Source: Guillardia theta CCMP2712 (Eukaryota; Cryptophyceae; Pyrenomonadales; Geminigeraceae). Taken from it: a DNA stretch of 33,357 nucleotides. The notes beneath the pieces are model-generated. The model saw nothing but the letters and a program-made list of their open reading frames with translations. It had not been told where the DNA came from and did not search any database. Shown in pieces: positions 9,112 to 19,262 of this stretch (position 1 is the first letter of the stretch; every line of letters starts with the position of its first letter). A program made the position numbers and the translations under genes. The stretch spans positions 166,149 through 199,505 of the forward strand of contig NW_005434568.1 in the NCBI RefSeq assembly GCF_000315625.1, read 5' to 3'.

Positions 9112-11772
9112 TTGTCGCTCCTCATCATGGTGATCCTCGCGACTTTAGCCAAGTCCGCCTGCAGGAGCAGCATGTTACGAGGATCTCACCGGCAGCTCGT
9201 CAGGATCTCAGGTGGTCCCAAGGCTGGAGCATGGAAGCTCGTCTCGTTCCGCCGCATGCTCGTGGGCTGCGGTATGGGGGTAGCAGCTTCCTCCGTTATC
9301 CTCATCACGTCTGCCTCCTGCCAGTCGGTGAGAGAGTACGACTTCGTCATTGTAGGAGGAGGAATGAGCGCGGTAGGAGGACTAGTGGGCCTGCGAGAGG
9401 AGAACCCCCAGAGCTCGGTGGTGGTGGTGGGAGGAGAGATGGGCACGTTCAAGCGTCTGCTGGAGGAGGAGGGGGCGGAGATGGCGAGGAGGACAAGGGT
9501 GGGGACTGTTGCCAGCGCCAAGGAGATGCAGAATGTTGGGTTCGAGGTTGCTGAGGTGGAGGAGCTGGACGTTGATGGGCAGATGATCGTAATGAAGGAT
9601 GGGCAGAGACTGAGGTGGCGACGGGGCTGCCTGCTTGCAACAGATCCGCAGGTAAGAGGAAGACCTCGCAGTTGCTAGAGATTGTCATTGTCATCATCGT
9701 CATCATCGTCGTCATCATCGTCATCGTCATCATCATCATCATCGTCATCGTCATCATCATCGTCAGCATCAGCATCAGCATCAGCATCAGCATCATCATC
9801 GTCATCATCATCATCATCGTCAGCATCAGCATCATCATCCGCATCATCATCCGCATCATCATCATATCATCATCATCATCCGCATCATCATCATCGTCGT
9901 CGTCATCATCATCTCTATAGTCCTCGCCATCATCATCCTCACTCTTGAGCTCTAGGTGGAGAAGCCGCATGAATTCGTCCTTGACGCGTCCTCGTCCTCC
10001 CGTGTCAAGTTCGTCGGTGATGGCGAGGAGAAGCTCAAGTTCGTTGACGACAAGGATGCGCACGTGGTGGTGGTGGGGGGAGGAGCCGCGGCTTGTGCTA
10101 AGAGCACGGAGCTCGTGCGGGAGGGCGTCAGAGTCGCGCAGATCTTCGAGGAAGGAACGCCCATGGCTCGCCTGCTCCCCCACTACGTCGGCTCCTACAT
10201 CATATGGCACCTCAAACGGCTCGGAGTAGACGCGCAGGTACTGACAATCGAGGTCCCTCTGTTATACCGACCAACCACCCCCCCTTCTACTCTCCTTGCC
10301 CCACACTGTACCCCCTGTTCCTTGTTTCCCTTGCATACCCCCTCATCCTTCCCGCTCCTCTCCCTCGTCCTCCCATCCACCCACCTCACCGTTCCTCTCG
10401 TCCTTCCTCCCCCATCCCTCTCATCCTGCCCACCTCCTCCTCTGTCTCTGGTTGTGGTCTCTCTTCCTCGATCTCTTCCCCGTCTCCTTCTGTGTAGTTG
10501 TCTCCTCATGTTTCCGTCTCTCACATGGTCTCAGCCCTACTCGAAGCTGCAGTACTGCCGCGCATTGGGGCAGGAAGACGCAAAGGGAGACAAGCAGCTG
10601 GAGGGGGTGCTGGAAATCTACGTAAGGAGGACATACGATGCTCTAGATGTCAAGAAGTACATCACAGACTTCCTCCTCTACTTCGCGCAGAAGATCAAGT
10701 ATCCTCCCCTCCCTTCTCCCTCCTCCCCCTTCCCTCCCCCTTCCCCGCTCCCCCTCCTCCCTTTCTCCTCCTTCCTCCCTCGTCTTACTTGCTTCTCTCA
10801 CACTTTCCCGCAGCTTCTCGTCAGGCTATCTCCTGGCCAACGCTACCAACTCTCTCGAGATGTTGCCCTCCGGCGAGCTCATCGCCAACTGCGAGCTCTG
10901 CCTCCGCTCCTCCCTCTTCGCAGCCGGACCCATGGTCTCCGTTCCTCATCCTCTATTCGGCCGCCTTGTTCTCCAGGACAAGGAGGAGGCCTGGGTCAGC
11001 GGGGTCTGTGCGGGGAGGAACATGGCGGGGCGACGGACGGTGTACAGGTAATGAGGAGGACGAGGAAGGGAAGGGGGAGTTTGGACGAGGATGAGGGGAA
11101 CGAGGAAGAGGGCAAGATGAGGGAGAGTGAAGCAGGAGAGGGGGAGGAGCAAGGAGCAAGGGGGACGAGGACGAGGACGAGGACGAGGGAGGAGGACTGA
11201 CTTGAGTGGGCAGGCACGTCCCGGTTCACAACTCAGTGAAGCTGGGAGGAGATTTTGAGCTGCTGTGCGTGGGGGAAGTGAACTCGAGCTTGGAGACCGT
11301 CGGGTTCTGGTCGATGAGGAGATGGCAAATGCAGCAAGAACCCAGCACAAACGGCATGCCGAGGAGGCGATCCAGTGGAAGAGGAGGAGGAGAAGACGAC
11401 TTTCTCCCGGTGATGCCACAAAGCGGTGTGCTCTACTTCCTGAAGAAGGAGCGAGGAGAGCGGGGAGGGGGCACGGAGGAAGAGAAGCGGCTGGTGGGCG
11501 TTGCCCTGGTCAACATGCCGGAGGGAGGAGCGGAGGTGGCGCGGGAGGCCATCAGGCAGCGGAGGAGGGTGAGGGAGGGAGAGGACCTGCGGCAGCTGAT
11601 CGCCGTGGAGAGTTGCGAGAGCGGGCAGAAGGCGCTGAAGAGGACGACAGAGGGGAAGGCGAACGCTGCTCCTCCTCCGCGGCACAACACGGTCGGGGCC
11701 AACAACGACAAGTGGACGAGGGCCATCTTCGGGACGCTGCCGGATGAGCGACCCCCGGGGAAGATGCGATGA
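9112..11772 (+). CDS. AIF-like mitochondrial FAD/NAD oxidoreductase homologue (AIFM1 type)
   Basis: Exons 9112-9651, 9956-10237, 10535-10698, 10814-11047 and 11214-11772 give about 592 residues. The N-terminus is basic with a hydrophobic helix (MLVGCGMGVAASSVILI), like the mitochondrial presequence plus inner-membrane anchor of apoptosis-inducing factor. A FAD-binding Rossmann motif follows (DFVIVGGGMSAVGG). An NAD-binding motif (VVVVGGGAAACAKSTELV) leads into the AIF-typical GTPMARLLPHYVGSYIIWHLKR. The C-terminus matches the AIF dimerisation domain: GRNMAG, then VNSSLETVGFW, then GVLYFLKKE and VGVALVNMPEG. Oddities: the ATG motif reads ATD (CLLATDPQ), the second FAD motif AGD reads AGP (LFAAGPM), and the YxRPxLSK-like segment is absent. 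Family members bind FAD, oxidise NADH and support respiratory-complex assembly; this copy may bind cofactor weakly. The start may be Met 9112 or 9127. Confidence 0.87.
9675..9945 (+). repeat. ATC/GTC trinucleotide microsatellite in AIF-like intron 1
   Basis: About 270 bp of imperfect ATC, GTC and AGC triplets fill most of the intron at 9652-9955. The frames it opens on both strands (poly-Ser one way, poly-Asp/Met the other) are repeat artefacts. The run ends before the acceptor GCTCTAG at 9949-9955. Confidence 0.85.
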
Positions 11773-12640
11773 AGCCTCGGAGGACCAATGAAGCTGCCGG
11801 GCCCGGAGGAACTTGCAGGCCCGGGGCTGGGGGACTCGCCGCCGGGCCAGCCGCCTCGCCGCGCCCGGGGCATGCTGAGGGGTTTCAGTTTGGTGACTTG
11901 GATGCGGAGAGGTCGTACTAGCCGATCATGTGTCGGACTCGGACGTCATCAGGGAGAGTTCACGGTTGGAGATCGGACTCGGCTGAGGGCCGTGGGAGCC
12001 TGAGCGGTGGGACTCCGGGAGCTGAAAAAGTTCAAGCAGGGCTCACTTTTTGTAATCAGTCAGGACTCTGTGAAGCGGCCCAGTGGCACCTCAACTGACG
12101 CGTCGGACGGTCCGACGGTCATGCCAAGATCAACTTGAACGGTTGGTGCCGCGACCGGGTGCCGTCACGGCCGGGCCGCGGGCGCCTGCTCCCGAGTCCT
12201 AGCCGCCGCTGGCCCCGGCGGCCACTGCTCCGGCCGACACGACCGTACGGTGGGAGGCTCGGATACTATAGCTGAGCCTCGGAGCGCCCGGAGTTAAGCG
12301 TCACAGAGTCTCGGCGAGTAAATTTCCCCTGCCACCGTCAGACTGAGTAAACAGGCTGCCACGGTGCCTTCGACGGCGCCGCAGCCGCGCGGCGGTATGA
12401 GAAACCGTTTGAAACCGAGGATCATCCGCCCTCAGTGCTCGGACAGTGCACTGATGACCACGCCGTCATACCGGGCCGCCCTGTCGGATCGGACCGTGGC
12501 CGACTCGAACTTGAGTCGCCGCCCGGCGGGGCCCCCGTGGGGGGCCGCGGGCAAGTTACCCCGGGCCGGAACCGTTTCACTACTTGCCGGGCATCTGAGG
12601 TAACCAACAAACCGGGCCTCAGGCTCCGAAGAATACCGCT
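11773..12640. other. GC-rich island 2
   Basis: It begins at the stop codon of the AIF-like gene and runs to about 12640. It is GC- and CpG-rich with CCGG, GGCCCGG and ACTCGG words, and contains the perfect palindrome ACCGTACGGT at 12242-12251. There is no convincing coding potential. Its left edge coincides with a gene 3' end. Confidence 0.6.
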
Positions 12641-13715
12641 GCCATGGTCCCACCCCCACCCCTGTCCCTGACACTCACAGCTACCCCTGGTCAGCCTAGG
12701 ACGGTAGTAACAAGGAACGGGACCGTGCCGTCGTGCTGAAGATCACTATGATGAGGGGGGTGGTCGAGAGCCTCTCCCCGTCCCCCCGGAGGGGTGGGGG
12801 TTCGAGCATCATGACGATCCGAGTCCGTACAGTCTTAAAAAGGAGAGGGATAGGGGTGGTTGTTACGGTGAGGGAGGGTGGTAGGGTGTTTGGGGGGGGG
12901 GGGGGGGGGGGGGGTACTATTGCCATATGGGGAATGCTGTTTTGCTGAACGATCCCCGAAGGAAGGTAGGGGGGTGGGGTGAATACAAGGAGGGGGTGGG
13001 GGTGGAAGGGCGGAAGCAGGTAACAGCGTGTCACGGGGGTGAGGGCATAACCTCAAAGATCATTTGCACAGCGGGTAGGGTAGGGTGTTAATACTACCCG
13101 TACTGAGAACGTTGAAAAGGGAGGGTTGGGGTAATCAACTCGATCAAGGGTAGGGTACCGCAGGAAAGTTTGTAGATACGAGATGTCCTGGGGTACACCG
13201 GCATGGAATTAGTAGGGTAGGGGTACGGTACAGGGGTGGCCCTAGGGTCGACGACAATGTGTTGGAACAAACGATGAGCGACGGGAGGGCCAGGAGGAGG
13301 GAGAATGAGCAGACGTGTTGTGGTAGGACAAGATGAGTTGGGATGAGATGAAGTAAGACAGGATGAGAAGGACAAGATGAAGTACGATGGGATGAGATGA
13401 TGTGAGGTAGGATGAAGTTGGATGGCACGAGAAGTACTAGGATGATGTAGAACTGAAGGTGCAGCATGAGATGGTGAGGCGATGCTGAACAGATATGGGC
13501 ATTATTTGATTTCAAAAAGATGGTAGATTGAAATGAGAGCTCGAACTCTCTTGTTGCGCACTGCAGCCGTCGAAAGAGCTCATCTCACCCGTGACATGCA
13601 GACGATGCGTTGTTGGAGGATCGGCGCCAGTGGCAGGAGATCGCAGCATGCTGATGGGGCTGCTTCTTGTGGGCGTGCGATCGCTTTCATGTGTTTGCTC
13701 TAAAAGGACAAGTCA
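12641..13715. other. GGGTA-rich spacer with a poly-G run
   Basis: I see no gene here. The plus strand is G-rich: a pure G run at about 12892-12913, GGGTAGGGTAGGGT at 13073-13087, and GGTACGGTACAGGGG-like sequence near 13215-13235. At 13265-13450 it changes to an imperfect GATGAGATG/GGATGA repeat. The last 200 bp should hold the promoter of the next gene. Confidence 0.5.
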
Positions 13716-14043
13716 ATGGACGAGTTTCAATCCTGGGACTCTGCCATGAACGGTGACGGAGAGCGTGGGATACCCGAGGAGGATCAATCAAGGGAGACGC
13801 GCTCATCCCCAGGGACTGACGGAGAGGAGGACGTTGAGATGTCTGTAGGAGGAAGCGATCGAATTGTACCTCAGCAGCAGGAAGCATCGTTGAATGTGGG
13901 GATCCTCCAGGAGCAGAATCGAAGACTCTACTTTCAGCTGCTGCAGAAGGCAGAACGGACGGTGGCTGAGGGTGGGAAAAACTTTCCTCCGATGTTTGTA
14001 AAAGAGAAGGAGCAAGAGAAGGAGCAAGAGCAGGAGAAGGAGA

Positions 14044-14091
<48 letters not shown>

Positions 14092-17000
14092 AGCAACCTA
14101 CCTTGTCACAGGTTTACCAGCAAGACGGGGAACAGAATCATGCCGACGCTTTCAATGCCGAGTTCTTCCTTCATCACTTCCAAACGTCGGATGTGCAAGC
14201 AAGCAAGCGATCCCTCCGGTTCTCAGAGCCGCAGACTAAGTTGAGCAGCTCGGAGCTGATGATGCCCAACGCCAAGTTCTCATACTTCGATCGCCTTGAC
14301 CCCTTCTTCCTTCGAAGATACCTCAAGACTCCGCTGGTGTCTCATCCCATGGCGTTGCCGAAGCCTCTGACAGTTGTTGCAGAAACGTCTCAAGAATCAG
14401 TTCACAATGGTGGTGGACAATTCGGATCAAATGGATTCTTTCCTGCAAGACACCCACAAACCAAGCGCGGTAAAGAAACATACCTCACCTCGCTCTACCT
14501 AGACATGTTGTCATCTCAGCGACATCTCTTCACAACAGCGGTGCATCAAAGTGACACGAAATGGATGCAGGTGATGAACTCGTTGAACTCAGCCAAGTCT
14601 AAGTTGGTTCGAGCTGGAAGTTTCATGAAAGTTCCCGCAAAGCCCCCGATAATCAACGAGGTGCAGGCGGACTGACGCGATTGTCTTGATGACTGGATAG
14701 CAGGAGCCAGAGGACGCAGAAGACGTTGATGAAGCAGATGATGATGCTGGAGCGTCGAACATCTCCCTGTACCTCAGCGCAGGTTCTAGAGGATAGATGT
14801 TCAGAGAATCGTGATGATGTTGCTTCTTCAGGTTTCATCGTGATCTTGGCATGCATGGATGCTTGTTTGTTCATGGTTTGACTTGAAGATGTTGTGGAAA
14901 CTTTGAATAACGATGATTGCAGATCTTTCAAATGTTTTGGCGAGGAGATTTTGTTTGCAACCCTCCTCAAGTGAATCTGGGAAATGTCGTCCCGCTCTCA
15001 GTCTTGCTGGGACTGTACTTCTTTAGAATGGTGAGCAGACGAGTAAGAGCTACCACGGTTTGACATGCTGGGATGCAGACCAATCGGCTCAAGTCGAAGC
15101 AATACACTCTCACCTCATGCTTCAATCTTAACGAGCTGCTGCATGTGATCCCATGGAACTCTTTGATCTTCCTTCTCCTCGTCATCTCCTCTGCTGGTCT
15201 TCCTCCCCCTCCCCTGTCAAGGTCTGACGGACAAGCAGCGATCCTCGTCGTCGAGTGTCAGCAATGCCGACAAGGGCAGGTCCGGCATGGCATCCTCCTC
15301 CGCTTCGACCTGGTCCTGCACTTCGGGTCTGCCTTGCCTCTCACCCTCTCTCGCGTGACTCCCTCTGGTCGGCAGCCGCGTGCTGCTGGCGATCAGGCTC
15401 TGCTTGAAGCTCAAGAAGCAGCTGAGGAGGAGGCTGCAAAGTGGTGCGGCGTGAGGGTGGTTGGCTGGCGGGTCTGAGACAGACTGCAGCTGTCAGCTTG
15501 AACAAGAGGCGGTTTCAAGACAGGTTTGCCGACTTGGACTTGGGTAACCCGCAGCCCTTGACTGCTCGACTCGACTGATCCCCTCATCAGATCTCACCTA
15601 CATCTGCGATCGCTTGATTGGCATGGCGTTGCCCTGCGTCGATGGTGACGTCACTTGTGTGGCCCTCTCAGATGCCTGACAACCCCCAGGCGCCATGCAC
15701 AGGAATGACATCCGCGACGTCGCCAAGTTCTTCTCCACTCGTCACTACGGTCATCCGCCTCCCGTGGTGTCTCGGAGCATGACTGACGACTGGGGTGTCA
15801 AGCAGGAAGTTTCCTCATCTTCAACCTCTGTGAAGCACAAGAGGTGCCTGCATGCTCGCCGGCGGTTCGATGAGTGATGACGTGGCATGTGCTCTCGGCA
15901 GGAGAGCGGCAACGGAAACTACGACACGCGCCTGCTCTACGGTCAAGTCAAGAAGCTTCCCTTCAGGGATCACAACATCTGCAAGCTGCGGAGCCTCGTC
16001 AGTTTCTGCGAGCATGCGACTGAGTTCCTGAACGAAAGCGATGAGAACGTAGTAGCCATACACTGCCAGGCAAGTCACGACCTGACGGCAGCCGCTTGCA
16101 AGTTTGAAAGTTTTTTTCGTCAGGGTGGGAAGGGCAGGACAGGCACGTTCTGCTCCTCTCTGATGCTCTGGACGAATCTCTTTCAGTCTGCCGATCTCGC
16201 TCTGTCCTACTTCGCCAGTAGAAGGACTGACACGAGCCGCGGGAGCGGTGAGCTACAGAAAGTGGCGGCCCCGTCGCAGATCCGTAAGTGACCGTGTGGA
16301 CTAGGAGAGTCTAACAGTTGCCGCAGGATACGTCAAGTACATGGAAACCTTGATCAAGGACAACGTGGACTACATCTCCAGCACCAAAGTCATCCTGAGT
16401 CGCATCTCGATGCATGGGGTTCCGATGCTGGACCAAGAAGTCTGCAACCTGACGTTCGGTCCGTCCTTGTTCCCCCCCGGCTCCACCCCAGCTGACGTGC
16501 GGCATCGCAGTGATCGAAGTGAACGGAGAGCTAGAGTATGATCACGGCAAAGCAGCTGGGATGACTCGTTGCTGCAAGGAGCTGCGGGATGACTGGATCT
16601 TCGACGTGGGATTTGTGCTCCTCTCCGACGACGTCGCCGTCAGGTTCTTCTACTTCAGGTGAGGATGACGTGGCACATGCTGGTCCCTCCCAGTCATTCT
16701 CTCTCGCAGCTCCGATGCCGAACCCTCGTCGATTGTCGGCAAGACTGCTGAGATCCAGCCGGGGGGGCGCGAGATCATGTACGGCAGTCTAAAGGGGAAG
16801 CAGGTGCGTGCGAATAGCTCCTCCTCCTCCTCCTCCTCCTCCTCCCCTTGTCCTCCTCCTCATCGTCCTCTCCTTGTCCTCCTCCTCCTCTGACCTCTCG
16901 CCAGCTGTTCTTCGTCCAGTTTCACACGGCATTCCATTCCAACGACCTGACGCTGAGCAAGAGCGAGATCGACGGGGCGTACAAGAAGAAGAGTCACAAG

Positions 17001-19148
17001 TTCGCCGATGACTTTTCCCTCCGCTTCCACTTCTGGAAGGACATGGGGGTCGACAGCCACGAGAGTCTCGAGGAGTTGTACCAGCCCCCTCGCTCCCCAA
17101 AACGCTCTCCTCCTCGCTCTCCCATTCGCTCTCCTCCTCGCTCTCCCAGTCACTCTCCCGGCCGCTCCCCGGCGAGGTCGCCGGATCCGATGCTGGACAG
17201 CGAGGCGGGTCGGTACTCGATCCTAAAGTGGGGAGCCTTCCTGTCCCTCCCCCCTTGCCTGAGGGTCTTCAACCTGGCGCTGTGGCTGGACGATCTTTTC
17301 CAAGTGATCGCCACTGACTGCCGCGTCTACTCGAGGGGCGAGATCGTCTACAACCCGGAGGAGTCTGACCGCTCCCTGCACTTCATCTCCTCAGGCAACC
17401 TCATCCTCGACACCAGCGAGGGCAAGGCCAAGGAGCGAAGCCTGGGCAGCGGGCTCTACGAGGAGGAGATGGTATGGGGGGCGAGGGAGTTCTTTGGCGA
17501 GCTTTCCTTCCTCCTCGGAAACGGGCAGGACAACACCAGCGGAGTATTGCGAGCATACTCGGAGCAGGTGGAAGTTCGTTCGCTCAGGCTGTCGGAGCTG
17601 AGCAGAGACCCTCTCGGCATCCCCCCCCTCGTCTGTGAGAACCTGAGCCCTAGGGACCTTGACATCCTGTACGAGGCCCTCGCAAGGTGAGAGACTTCTG
17701 GTCTTGGCCTGAGGGCTGACAAGGTGGCTGGCAGGCAAGTTTGCAGTGACGCCATCAAGAACGACATCTACCTGCACTTCGTGGCGCTGCAGGTGGGAGG
17801 AGGCGGGTGGGCCCGAGGTCGCTGACTGCTCCCCAGCAAAACACCAAGAGGGACAAGAACTCTTCGCTGATTGAGATCCACCAGGCCTCTTTTCTCAACA
17901 GCATCCGAGACAAGCACAAGATTCCGGCCATGGAGCCGCACAAGTTTCTGTCCGGGGCCACGTACCTGAGAGGGTCTCGCAAGCGGTCGAAGTCGAACAT
18001 CTTCCAGAAGGGGGAGATCAAGGGAGTGTTTGTGGTGTTCCAGGACGTGATAGGATACGCCGAGTACATGTGCCAGGTGTCGATCCAGACGAAGCAGATC
18101 TCAGGCATTGAAGTGATCGGCGACACTCTGATGATCAGCCTGTCGACTGAAAAGAGCTCGGGGAGGAGAATGAGCGAAGGAAGGAGGGTGAGCGAGGTCG
18201 ACGATGGGCTCATCGAACGGCTGGGGTCGAGGATGAAGGCGTCTTACAGCTTTCAGTTCGTCTCTTCTGACTGCGCACAGAGCGCGCAGGCGATGATTCT
18301 TTCCCTCAAGAACACCAGGGACGATGAGATTGAGACGATCGATGAGGAGCTGTCGAGCCAGCAGGACAGGAATATCGACCCCATGCATGTCGCCAAGTTG
18401 TTTCACTTCGTGGACGAGAGCGAGGCTCTAGAGTTCTCCGAGGGCTCGACGCTAGACGAGCTCTTCTCCGTCTTCTCCATTATCTGGTCGAGCCTCGCGC
18501 CCTCGTTCCTCCCTCACGTCCTGCTCAGGTACAAGAAGGGCAGCCTCATCATCGACATCGGAGAGACGAGGCGGACTCTCTTCCACATCGTGTCCGGGTC
18601 GATCATCGCCTGCGGGAGCGACGGCAACATCCGGGTCAAGCGAGGCAAGGGCGAGCTCTTCGGCGAGGTGAGTTACTTCAGCACCGGCAACAAGGGCGCT
18701 CTCTCCAAGGTAAGCTCCTGCCCAGCTGCATCCCACGAGGCTCAGGGGTGTGCAGGTCGTGGCAGAGGAGGAGACGTGCTGCATGGAGATCCATAACGAC
18801 GTGAGAGGAGGAGCGTTTGGCCCTCGTTGCTGACCCTCCGGCAGGACGTGGAGCGACTGAGAGCTCGGCGGCCTCTCCTGACCGCGCGAATGTGAGCTGA
18901 GAAGATCCGACGCTCGCCACTTGCCTCCCCACCTGCCCTCATCCTCCGCTCACTCGTCACTTCACCTTCTCCCCCTTCGCCCCTCCCTGCTCTTATTTCG
19001 TCTCCTTCCTTCCTCTCCCTCTTCGTCTTTCCCTGGGCTAACTGAATGTTGCAGAAATCGAGCCATCGCCCGTAACGTGGCCTACCGGCTACAGGAGCAG
19101 TTCAGACGCATCAGCCACAGCCCGATTTACATGAGCTCTAAGGGCTGA
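13716..19148 (+). CDS. Voltage-sensor-like PTEN phosphatase fused to CNB-GRAM-CNB cassette
   Basis: About 21 exons, 1371 residues: 13716-14660, 14704-14782, 14832-14875, 14923-15030, 15262-15326, 15376-15443, 15490-15543, 15591-15644, 15690-15749, 15806-15843, 15902-16069, 16124-16283, 16327-16458, 16511-16658, 16710-16803, 16905-17686, 17735-17792, 17837-18709, 18756-18800, 18845-18891, 19055-19148. Residues 1-340 are a charged extension with Lys-Glu-Gln repeats. About 336-430 hold three hydrophobic segments resembling S2-S4 of voltage sensors; S1 is not visible. At 437-615 lies a PTEN/VSP phosphatase: NKRRFQDR, DLDLDLTYI, NLCEAQE, FRDHN (WPD-loop Asp), active site HCQGGKGRTG, ASRRTD. A C2 domain follows (DDVAVRFFYF, FVQFHTAF, KFADDFSLRFHFW), then an RSP-rich linker at 800-834, CNB1 (FFGELSFLL), a GRAM/PH-like domain, and CNB2 (LFGEVSYFS). 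It should dephosphorylate phosphoinositides at the plasma membrane. Joining the first exon to the rest is plausible but unproven; the phosphatase-to-C-terminus part is strong. Confidence 0.85.
14000..14094 (+). repeat. GAGCAG/GAGAAG hexamer repeat in coding sequence
   Basis: Tandem AAGGAGCAAGAG-type units encode Lys-Glu-Gln repeats in the N-terminal extension of the phosphatase gene. They probably form a charged, disordered or helical spacer. Confidence 0.75.
16070..16123 (+). other. GC-AG intron splitting the phosphatase active-site loop
   Basis: The donor reads CAG|GCAAGT and the acceptor TTCGTCAG|GG. Removing these 54 bases joins His-Cys-Gln to Gly-Gly-Lys-Gly-Arg-Thr-Gly in frame, restoring the PTEN-type active-site loop. 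The donor is the usual strong form for GC introns. Reading through gives no signature loop. Confidence 0.85.
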
Positions 19149-19262
19149 GAGAGGAGAGGAGGAAAGGGACACGAGGGAGCAAATCAGTCTCGCTGCTGCT
19201 TCATGCTCTCATGGTACCGCTGACTCTTCCTAATCCACTAGGGTTTCACCATAACTTTCTCA

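Noticed and set aside
9449-10210. 253-residue minus-strand frame with poly-Asp and poly-Met
   Set aside because: It is the antisense of AIF-like exons plus the intronic ATC microsatellite.
10946-11419. 157-residue minus-strand Ser/Arg/Pro frame
   Set aside because: Antisense of conserved AIF-like exons 4-5 and a G/A-rich intron.
13073-13087. GGGTAGGGTAGGGT as a telomere
   Set aside because: Only about three units, internal, and not a known telomeric repeat; kept only as part of the G-rich spacer finding.
16459-16492. Shorter intron ending at CACCCCAG in the phosphatase C2 region
   Set aside because: It leaves a frame that hits a stop. The 52-nt version ending CATCGCAG gives a PTEN-like C-N-x-x-F-V strand and an open frame.
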